In this document: one piece after another, positions 1 to 6,989 of the stretch
Position numbering within the stretch: the stretch's first letter is position 1
How the letters are laid out: every line of letters starts with the position of its first letter
Assembly: GCA_021813065.1 (NCBI GenBank)
Contig: JAKALZ010000068.1
Location: forward strand, 1-8,267
Reading direction: 5' to 3'
DNA from: a bacterium
GTDB taxonomy: Bacteria > Spirochaetota > Spirochaetia > Treponematales > Rectinemataceae
Length of the DNA: 8,267 bases
Program-made: the position numbers and the translations under genes
Notes under the pieces: generated by a model
What the model was told of the DNA's origin: nothing
Databases searched by the model: none
The model's input: the letters and a program-made list of their open reading frames with translations, nothing else

Positions 1-5
1 TTATA

Positions 6-107
<102 letters not shown>

Positions 108-117
<10 letters not shown>

Positions 118-131
118 TTTTTTATTTTTTT
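108..131 (+). terminator. T-rich terminator after 5S rRNA
   Basis: The 3' strand of 5S helix I runs straight into seven T, one A and seven more T (117-131). There is no separate hairpin, so the 5S terminal helix itself, or the hairpin of its 3' domain, would serve as the terminator stem. This probably ends the rRNA operon before the ilv promoter. The U tract is clear; stem use is inferred. Confidence 0.6.
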
Positions 132-137
132 CGATGG

Positions 138-149
138 ATTTTGCAAAAT
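138..149. repeat. 12-bp perfect palindrome upstream of the ilv promoter
   Basis: ATTTTGCAAAAT is a perfect inverted repeat centred about 32 bases upstream of the -35 hexamer, in an AT-rich stretch between the 5S terminator and the promoter. It could be an operator half-overlapping an UP-like region, or a chance palindrome in AT-rich DNA. No regulator can be named from the sequence. Confidence 0.35.
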
Positions 150-175
150 ATTTGACAAAAAATGAAATAATGTAA

Positions 176-204
176 TTGACATCACATTTCCAGCATGCTA
201 ATGT
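176..204 (+). promoter_or_regulatory. Sigma70-type promoter of the ilv operon
   Basis: A consensus -35 TTGACA (176-181) and a -10 TAATGT (199-204) are separated by exactly 17 bases. TG at 196-197 one base before the -10 gives an extended -10 motif. The region just upstream is AT-rich and could act as an UP element. Transcription would start near 211, leaving an untranslated leader of about 270 nt before ilvB. A second TTGACA (152-157) and a second TAATGT (168-173) lie upstream but are only 10 bases apart, too close to work as a pair. An 8-bp palindrome AGCATGCT (192-199) sits in the spacer and touches the -10; it may be accidental. Confidence 0.82.
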
Positions 205-232
205 CGCTCCACCTTAAGAAGGAACCTCGTGT

Positions 233-238
233 AAGGAG
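233..238 (+). promoter_or_regulatory. Ribosome binding site of the leader peptide
   Basis: AAGGAG lies nine bases before the GTG at 248. An in-frame TTG at 242 is only three bases away, too close for normal initiation. The spacing therefore favours GTG 248 as the start of the leader peptide. Confidence 0.7.
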
Positions 239-247
239 CTATTGATC

Positions 248-367
248 GTGTCTGCCATTTTTGCCGGTGTAATCATCATTATTGACGTACTGCTGCTGGG
301 ACTGATTAAAGTCCTGGTAATTCGTCATGTACACCATGATGATTTCGCTGCAAATACTGGCGGATAA
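248..367 (+). CDS. Branched-chain amino acid leader peptide of the ilv attenuator
   Basis: A 39-residue open frame with a GTG start, a good Shine-Dalgarno sequence and a TAA stop, ending 22 bases before the attenuator terminator. Residues 8-25 read VIIIIDVLLLGLIKVLVI: 15 of 18 are Val, Ile or Leu, with four Ile and three Leu codons in tandem. The C-terminal third is polar (RHVHHDDFAANTGG). This matches leader peptides of ilv operons, in which translation speed over Val, Ile and Leu codons reports tRNA charging. The product itself is probably only a by-product. The Val/Ile run overlaps RNA segment 1 of the attenuator, and the stop codon sits in a small hairpin inside the antiterminator loop. 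An alternative is a small membrane protein, but Asp13 and Lys21 break the hydrophobic run and the RNA context argues for a leader. No recognised gene symbol is assigned. Confidence 0.88.
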   Translation: MSAIFAGVIIIIDVLLLGLIKVLVIRHVHHDDFAANTGG

Positions 368-421
368 ATAAAATATCCGAGTACAGGGGCCCTGCGGTGG
401 AATCACCGCAGGGCTTTTTTT
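265..421 (+). promoter_or_regulatory. Ribosome-mediated transcription attenuator of the ilv operon
   Basis: Three competing RNA helices can be drawn by hand. Protector 1:2 pairs 265-269 with 346-350 and 271-279 with 336-344, that is 14 pairs (two of them G-U) with one U-U mismatch. Antiterminator 2:3 pairs 340-352 with 393-405, 13 uninterrupted pairs including three G-U. Terminator 3:4 pairs 389-399 with 404-414, 11 perfect pairs with a GAAT loop, followed by seven T. A small hairpin (361-366 with 374-379) fits inside the antiterminator loop. Segment 1 coincides with the Gly-Val-Ile-Ile-Ile codons of the leader peptide. A ribosome stalled there would hide segment 1, free segment 2 to pair with 3, and let transcription enter ilvB. 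Rapid translation, or none, would favour the terminator. The pairing is seen; the mechanism follows from known ilv, leu and trp attenuators. Confidence 0.88.
389..421 (+). terminator. Attenuator terminator
   Basis: Perfect 11-bp GC-rich stem (389-399 with 404-414), a four-base GAAT loop and a run of seven T (415-421): a textbook intrinsic terminator. It lies between the leader peptide stop and ilvB, so it acts as the conditional terminator of the operon, not as the end of a gene. Confidence 0.93.
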
Positions 422-431
422 ATTTCCGCGC

Positions 432-461
432 GCTTTTCGCCATACCGAGCGCGAGAAAAGC
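432..461 (+). other. Possible hairpin before the ilvB ribosome binding site
   Basis: GCTTTTC (432-438) is complementary to GAAAAGC (455-461), and CGC (438-440) can alternatively pair with GCG (451-453). The helix would end about six bases before the ilvB Shine-Dalgarno AAGGAAGG (467-474). It could shape translation of ilvB or protect transcripts; no role is shown. Confidence 0.35.
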
Positions 462-479
462 CAGTTAAGGAAGGCACAC

Positions 480-2174
480 ATGGTGTTTACGGGAGCGAAG
501 ATCGTCATCGCAACACTTCTCGAGCAGGGGGTCGATACCATATTTGGATATCCCGGCGGTACAGTCCTGCACATTTACGACGAACTCTACAAGAATCGCG
601 ATCGAATACGGCACATCACGACCTGCCATGAACAGGGGGCGGTGCACGCCGCGGATGGCTACGCGCGCGTGACAGGAAAGACCGGAGTGGTTATCGCCAC
701 GAGCGGTCCAGGCGCGACAAATTTGGTTACAGGGATTGCCAACGCGTATCTCGATAGCACGCCGCTCATCGCGATCACCGGTAACGTCGCGACCAACATG
801 CTCGGCCGCGACAGTTTTCAGGAAGTCGACATATCGGGCATCACTATGCCAATCACCAAGCACAATTATCTCGTGAAGGACATATCCAAGCTTGCGGAAA
901 CGATCCGAGAGGCGTTCGAACTCGCCTCTTCGGGAAGGCCGGGGCCTGTGCTCATCGATATCACGAAGGACGTTCAGGCAGGCAGTACCGAGTATGAGCC
1001 AGCCTCGGCACATGGCGCCGAAGCTCAATCGCAAGGGCTACGCGCTATGCGCGGCAAGGGCACCCGGATGCTTGAAAGCAAGTTGGATGAAGCGGCGAGA
1101 CTCATACGGGAATCGGAACGCCCCTACATCTACTGCGGCGGCGGAGTGATCATCTCGAACGCGTCGCGAGAACTGCTGGCGTTCGCCGACAAGATTGACG
1201 CCCCTATCGGGTTGAGCATCATGGGGCTGTCCGCGGTTCCCTACACAAATCCACACTTTCTTGGCATGGTCGGCATGCATGGCCGCTACGGCGCCACGAA
1301 GGCGCTCTACGAAAGCGATCTTCTCATCGCGGTTGGAACGCGCTTTTCCGATCGCGCGGTAGGGAACAAGCTGGAATTCTCGCGCGATAGAAAGGTGCTG
1401 CAGATCGACATCGATCCCGCGGAGATCGGCAAGAATATCGGAGTGACGCTTGGCCTTGTGGGCGATGTCGTGGCGGTGCTCGACGCCCTCAGCGCCAAGC
1501 TTGCGCCTCAACAGCACGTCAGCTGGGGAGAGCGAATCGCCTACATCAAAGCTCATCCGGATCACAATCTCGAGATGGACCCGGACAGGCTCACGCCTCA
1601 GTCGGTGATCAAGGGTGTATGCCAGAGAATGGATGACAATGTGGTCGTTACGGATGTCGGCCAGCACCAAATGTGGACGACACAGTATTACCAATTCAAG
1701 AAACCCAGGACGTTCGTCACGAGCGGAGGCCTCGGGGCGATGGGCTTCGGCATGGGCGCGGCAATAGGCGCCTGTGTGGGAGCCGGGCGCGCGCGAACGG
1801 TCCTCTTTACGAGCGACGGTAGCTTCCACATGAACATGAATGAAATGGCTACCGCGGTTTCCTGCGGGCTGCCCCTTATCATCATTGTGCTCAACAACAA
1901 CGCTCTCGGCATGGTCCGTCAGTGGCAGACACTGTTTTTCGGCGCACGCTACTCGAATACGACACTCGATCGGAAGACTGACTATGTGAAGCTGGCGGAT
2001 GCCTTTGGCGCGAAAGGGCTGAGGGCGACAAGCAACGAAGCCTACGAGCGCTGTCTCGAAGAGGCCTTTCGCTCGGACACGCCAGTCCTCATCGAGTGCG
2101 CTATCGACAGCGACGAGCGCGTGCTTCCGATGATTCCGCCCGGCGGCAGCATCGACGACATCATCCTGAGATGA
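480..2174 (+). CDS. ilvB: Acetolactate (acetohydroxyacid) synthase, large catalytic subunit
   Basis: ThDP- and FAD-dependent enzyme that condenses two pyruvates to 2-acetolactate (Val, Leu) or pyruvate with 2-oxobutyrate to 2-aceto-2-hydroxybutyrate (Ile). The 564 residues match the family length. The N-terminal pyrimidine-binding domain has GYPGG (23-27), the catalytic Glu51 in CHEQGAVHAADGYAR, and SGPGATN (75-81). The central domain (about 195-345) carries GGGVI, GMHG and VGTRFSDR. The C-terminal ThDP domain (about 370-550) has GGLGAMGFGMGAA, SDGSFHMN (445-452) and LNNNALGMVRQWQ (471-483). The tail VLPMIPPGG is typical. The ATG at 480 is preceded by AAGGAAGG five bases away. The metal-binding motif begins SDG where most members have GDG or GDA; the Asp is kept. 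ilvN follows 13 bases later, so the two subunits are co-translated from the attenuated transcript. The name ilvB rather than ilvI or ilvG rests on pairing with ilvN and ilvC. Confidence 0.96.
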   Translation: MVFTGAKIVIATLLEQGVDTIFGYPGGTVLHIYDELYKNRDRIRHITTCHEQGAVHAADGYARVTGKTGVVIATSGPGATNLVTGIANAYLDSTPLIAITGNVATNMLGRDSFQEVDISGITMPITKHNYLVKDISKLAETIREAFELASSGRPGPVLIDITKDVQAGSTEYEPASAHGAEAQSQGLRAMRGKGTRMLESKLDEAARLIRESERPYIYCGGGVIISNASRELLAFADKIDAPIGLSIMGLSAVPYTNPHFLGMVGMHGRYGATKALYESDLLIAVGTRFSDRAVGNKLEFSRDRKVLQIDIDPAEIGKNIGVTLGLVGDVVAVLDALSAKLAPQQHVSWGERIAYIKAHPDHNLEMDPDRLTPQSVIKGVCQRMDDNVVVTDVGQHQMWTTQYYQFKKPRTFVTSGGLGAMGFGMGAAIGACVGAGRARTVLFTSDGSFHMNMNEMATAVSCGLPLIIIVLNNNALGMVRQWQTLFFGARYSNTTLDRKTDYVKLADAFGAKGLRATSNEAYERCLEEAFRSDTPVLIECAIDSDERVLPMIPPGGSIDDIILR

Positions 2175-2187
2175 GTGGAGGCTCAAA

Positions 2188-3736
<1,549 letters not shown>

Positions 3737-3928
3737 ACCCTTTTCTTCTGAAGTCGTGATGGCATGGCGGCGCGGAGTCGCGGCGCTCGGTGGCGCAAGG
3801 GCAAGATCGCGCCCCCTGGCAAGATCGCGGAGACGATGAAGCGCGACCGCAGGAATCGAGTACGCGCCGAAACGCGAATCTGCCTGCCGCCGCGCCATTC
3901 ATTGTGTGTTTTAAAAAGCGAGACAGCA
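3737..3928 (+). other. GC-rich spacer between ilvC and cimA
   Basis: 192 bases without a convincing gene. The reading frame of cimA stays open back to about 3752, but the extra residues are Arg-rich, contain a short repeat, do not resemble the family, and the ATG at 3764 has no Shine-Dalgarno sequence. A 26-codon frame starting at 3759 is also Arg-rich and lacks a ribosome site. No T-run terminator or convincing promoter was seen, so cimA is probably transcribed by read-through from ilvC. Confidence 0.55.
3800..3829 (+). repeat. Short tandem direct repeat in the ilvC-cimA spacer
   Basis: GGCAAGATCGCG occurs twice, at 3800-3811 and 3818-3829, separated by CCCCCT, giving an 18-base period. If the long frame were translated it would encode GKIAPPGKIA. 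It is most likely a small duplication in non-coding spacer. Confidence 0.7.
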
Positions 3929-5503
3929 GTGCAAAAACTGGAAGTGTTTGACACAACGCTCAGAGACGGCGCGCAAGCGGAAGGGATCTCATTCTCGGTG
4001 TGCGACAAGCTCGCCATTGTGAAGGCCTTGGACGATTTTGGCGTCCGCTACATCGAGGCGGGAAATCCGGGTTCAAACCCGAAAGATATGGAATTCTTCG
4101 CCGCCGCGTCAGAGCTTAGACTTAAGAATGCGAAACTCACGGCTTTCGGCAGCACGAGAAGGAAAGGAATCTCTGTCGAAGACGACAGCAATGTGCGCTC
4201 TCTCCTTGTGGCGAACACTCCCTGCGTCACCATTTTCGGTAAGTCCTGGGACCTGCATGTCACCGAAGTCCTCTCGACGACCCTGGATGAGAATCTTCGC
4301 GCGGTGCGCGACACTGTGCGGTTTTTTAAAGATCGAGGGAAGGAACTCATTTTCGACGCCGAGCACTTCTTCGATGGCTGGCGGAACAACAGGAAGTACG
4401 CGCTCGACGTTCTGAGCGCCGCTGAGGCGGGAGGGGCCGATGCCCTTGTCCTTTGCGACACCAATGGCGGTACCCCACCCTTCCAGGTGTATGAGATTGT
4501 GAGCGAAGTCTGCGCGGCCTACCCCGGAATGCGCATCGGAATTCACTGCCATAACGACATGGGCTGTGCGGTGGCTAATTCGATGCTTGCGGTAAAGGCG
4601 GGAGCCACCCACATCCAGGGAACGTTCACAGGCATCGGAGAACGCTGCGGCAACGCCGACCTTGGTACCATCATACCGAACCTTCAGCTGAAGGGTGGCT
4701 ATGCGTGCATTGATGGAGGGCTCGAAAAGCTCTCCGAGACTGAAATAAAAATCGCCGAGATCGCGAATCTCACTGTGCCTAAGAGCAAACCCTACATAGG
4801 CGAAAGCGCCTTCGCCCACAAAGGAGGAATGCACATCGATGGGGTCGATAAAATATCGCACTCGTTCGAGCATGTCGACCCCTCGCTCGTCGGCAACAAG
4901 CGCCGCTTTCTGCTCTCTGAGGTTTCCGGGAAAAGGGCGGTGCTTCTGAAAATCGCGGATATCGCGCCTGAACTCACCAAGGACAGCCAGGAAACCGCGA
5001 GAATTCTCGACAAACTCAAGGAACTCGAGCACGCGGGGTATCAATTTGAAGCCGCTGACGCCAGCTTTGAATTGCTCGTAAAGAAAATCATCGGGAAATT
5101 CACGCCTCATTTCGACCTGAATATGTACAAGGCGAGCAGCGAATCCCCCGCTCCCGATGGCGAGATGAGCTCCAATGCCATGATCAAGATCAAAGTTGAC
5201 GGAAACGCCGAAACAACCGCGGCGGTGGGAAATGGACCGGTCAACGCCCTCGATCTGGCATTGAGAAGAGCGCTCTGCGTGTTCTATCCTGAACTGGTGG
5301 ATGTGCACCTTGTCGACTACAAAGTGCGCGTGCTCGAGACGGGCGGCGCCACAGGCTCTCGCGTGCGAGTGCTGATCGAGAGCACGGATGGTCAGCAGAA
5401 ATGGACCACGGTCGGCGTATCGACCGACATTATAGAAGCGAGTTTCATTGCCCTCGTCGATTCGCTTGAATATAGGCTGTGCCTTAGCGCGCTCGAATGG
5501 TGA
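3929..5503 (+). CDS. cimA: (R)-citramalate synthase
   Basis: Condenses acetyl-CoA with pyruvate to (R)-citramalate, opening the threonine-independent route to 2-oxobutyrate and isoleucine. From GTG 3929 the product has 524 residues, close to other CimA proteins. The HMGL-like TIM barrel (1 to about 270) has [12 protein letters not shown] (8-19) with Arg12 and Asp13, [10 protein letters not shown] (142-151), [10 protein letters not shown] (175-184), HCHNDMG (207-213) with two metal-binding His, and [10 protein letters not shown] (235-244). AFAHKGGMH (294-302) and [14 protein letters not shown] (321-334) follow. A LeuA-type C-terminal domain (about 395-520) suggests allosteric control, probably by isoleucine. 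The AEHFFDGW and NKRRFLLSE signatures separate CimA from 2-isopropylmalate synthase (LeuA). The start is uncertain: GTG 3929 gives the family-like [14 protein letters not shown] but only a weak GAG six bases upstream; TTG 3902 and ATG 3764 are in-frame alternatives. Its place behind ilvBNC fits isoleucine synthesis. Confidence 0.92.
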   Translation: MQKLEVFDTTLRDGAQAEGISFSVCDKLAIVKALDDFGVRYIEAGNPGSNPKDMEFFAAASELRLKNAKLTAFGSTRRKGISVEDDSNVRSLLVANTPCVTIFGKSWDLHVTEVLSTTLDENLRAVRDTVRFFKDRGKELIFDAEHFFDGWRNNRKYALDVLSAAEAGGADALVLCDTNGGTPPFQVYEIVSEVCAAYPGMRIGIHCHNDMGCAVANSMLAVKAGATHIQGTFTGIGERCGNADLGTIIPNLQLKGGYACIDGGLEKLSETEIKIAEIANLTVPKSKPYIGESAFAHKGGMHIDGVDKISHSFEHVDPSLVGNKRRFLLSEVSGKRAVLLKIADIAPELTKDSQETARILDKLKELEHAGYQFEAADASFELLVKKIIGKFTPHFDLNMYKASSESPAPDGEMSSNAMIKIKVDGNAETTAAVGNGPVNALDLALRRALCVFYPELVDVHLVDYKVRVLETGGATGSRVRVLIESTDGQQKWTTVGVSTDIIEASFIALVDSLEYRLCLSALEW

Positions 5504-5527
5504 TATCCCATCGCACTCTAGCGAGCC

Positions 5528-6988
5528 CTAAAACGATCGCCAGAATTTCTTCGAAAAGAGAACGAGCACAGTGTAGACCTCGAGCCTGCCCACGAGCATC
5601 GCGAAGGAAAGCCATATTTTTGCCCACCAGGGGAAGAACGAATAGTTGTAGATCGGTCCCACCTTTCCAAGTCCAGGCCCGATATTCCCAAGGTTCGCGA
5701 TGACCGCGGTCACATTGGTCAGGATATCCACACCGGTGAAGCTGATGACTAACACCGATATAAAGAAAAAGACAAAATAGAGAAACACGAGCGCGGCGAT
5801 ATCGTAGATCACGTTCTTTCGCAGCGCCTTGCTCCCAAGAAAAATAGTGTAGACGCCTCGGGGGTTCGACACATAGCGCATTTCCGTCATCGCCATCTTG
5901 AAGAGCACCACGATGCGAATCACTTTTATGCCTCCCCCCGTGGAACCGGCGCAACCACCAATGAACATCAGCACGAGGAGCACGGTCTGGGACAGTGCTG
6001 GCCATGTACCGAAATCGGCGGTGGCGAAGCCAGTGGTGGTGAGAATCGAAGACACCTGGAACGAAGAGTAGCGGAGCGATTCCCCGAAGCTCTTGTAGGT
6101 GCCGTGGACTAGCAAATCGAAACCAATCGCGATCGACGCGATCGCGAAAATCGCGAAATACGCTCGAAATTCAGTGTCCTTGAGCACACTGCGAGGTTTT
6201 CCCGTGATGAGCCGGTAGTGCAGCGTGAAGTTCGTTCCCGCGATGAACATGAAAATCGTGATTACCCAATCGATGAACCCCGAATTGAAATACGCCACGC
6301 TTGCGTTTTTAGTGCCGAATCCACCCGTCGCCATAGTCGCGAAGGAGTGGCATACGGCGTCGAAAAGCGTCATGCCGCCAATTACAAGCAACATGATTTC
6401 AAAGAGGGTGAGCCCGAGATAGATGAGCCACAGCATCTTTGCGGTGCTCGAAATGTGGGGAGTAATGCGATCTACAGAGGGGCCTGGCGCTTCAGCTTCC
6501 ATGACGCGGATCGCGCTGAACCCCAGGGCGGGGAGCACCGCGACGAGAAGCACAACGATCCCCATGCCTCCCAGCCAGTGTGTCGTCGCGCGCCACAGCA
6601 GGAGCGAGCGTGGGAGTGCTTCGATGTTGGTTAGGATGCTCGAGCCGGTGGTCGTGAAACCGGACATCGTTTCAAAGTATGCGTCGATATACGAAGGAAC
6701 ACATTTTGCGAGGACAAAGGGTAGCGCGCCGAGCGCGGAAGCGAATACCCAGCTCAGCGTTACGAGGAGAAAACCATCCCTGTTCGTAAGAAAGGGCTTC
6801 TCATCGTTCCTGGACGCGAGAAACATCACAAGAAAAAAAACAATTCCAATCGCGGCGGAGATTACAAGTGAGAGCGTTATGAGGAGCGCTTCTTTTTCGA
6901 ATATCGCCAGCAACGAGCAGGCAAGCATGAAGAGCGAGACGATGAGGAGAATCGCGGAGAGCATGCGCAGTATCGATTTTATGTGCAT
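5528..6988 (-). CDS. trkH: TrkH family potassium uptake protein
   Basis: Membrane channel subunit for K+ uptake, gated by the cytoplasmic TrkA ring. The 486 residues have repeated hydrophobic segments and the four pore-loop filters of the Trk/Ktr/HKT superfamily: SGFTTTGSS (109-117), MATGGFGT (219-226), LTTTGFATADF (316-326) and ANLGNIGPG (431-439), each with its central Gly. The intramembrane loop GCAGSTGGGIKVIR (345-358) in the D3 region is also present. The ATG at 6988 is chosen because it gives MHIKSILRM, lies one base after the trkA stop (TAA-A-ATG) and has GGGG six bases upstream; a longer start at 7021 would overlap trkA and add unlikely residues. Co-transcribed with trkA. It converges on cimA with a 24-base gap that holds no obvious terminator. 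TrkH is favoured over KtrB by its length and by the two-domain TrkA partner. Confidence 0.94.
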   Translation of the reverse strand: MHIKSILRMLSAILLIVSLFMLACSLLAIFEKEALLITLSLVISAAIGIVFFLVMFLASRNDEKPFLTNRDGFLLVTLSWVFASALGALPFVLAKCVPSYIDAYFETMSGFTTTGSSILTNIEALPRSLLLWRATTHWLGGMGIVVLLVAVLPALGFSAIRVMEAEAPGPSVDRITPHISSTAKMLWLIYLGLTLFEIMLLVIGGMTLFDAVCHSFATMATGGFGTKNASVAYFNSGFIDWVITIFMFIAGTNFTLHYRLITGKPRSVLKDTEFRAYFAIFAIASIAIGFDLLVHGTYKSFGESLRYSSFQVSSILTTTGFATADFGTWPALSQTVLLVLMFIGGCAGSTGGGIKVIRIVVLFKMAMTEMRYVSNPRGVYTIFLGSKALRKNVIYDIAALVFLYFVFFFISVLVISFTGVDILTNVTAVIANLGNIGPGLGKVGPIYNYSFFPWWAKIWLSFAMLVGRLEVYTVLVLFSKKFWRSF

Positions 6989-6989
6989 T

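Noticed and set aside
152..173. Second promoter from TTGACA 152-157 and TAATGT 168-173
   Set aside because: The spacer is only 10 bases; at 16-18 bases downstream of this -35 no acceptable -10 is present.
239..574. 111-codon open frame on the - strand over the ilv leader
   Set aside because: It includes the reverse complement of the leader and attenuator terminator; no ribosome site or homology signs.
1038..2186. 382-codon open frame on the - strand, antisense to ilvB
   Set aside because: It is a shadow of ilvB's codon bias: rich in His, Arg and Asp, without a recognisable domain, and it covers a certain gene.
3759..3839. 26-codon Arg-rich frame in the ilvC-cimA spacer as a second leader peptide
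   Set aside because: No ribosome site, no run of regulatory amino acids and no terminator-antiterminator pair follows it.
4109..5308. 399-codon open frame on the - strand, antisense to cimA
   Set aside because: Same reason: low-complexity composition, no domain, fully overlapping a well-supported gene.
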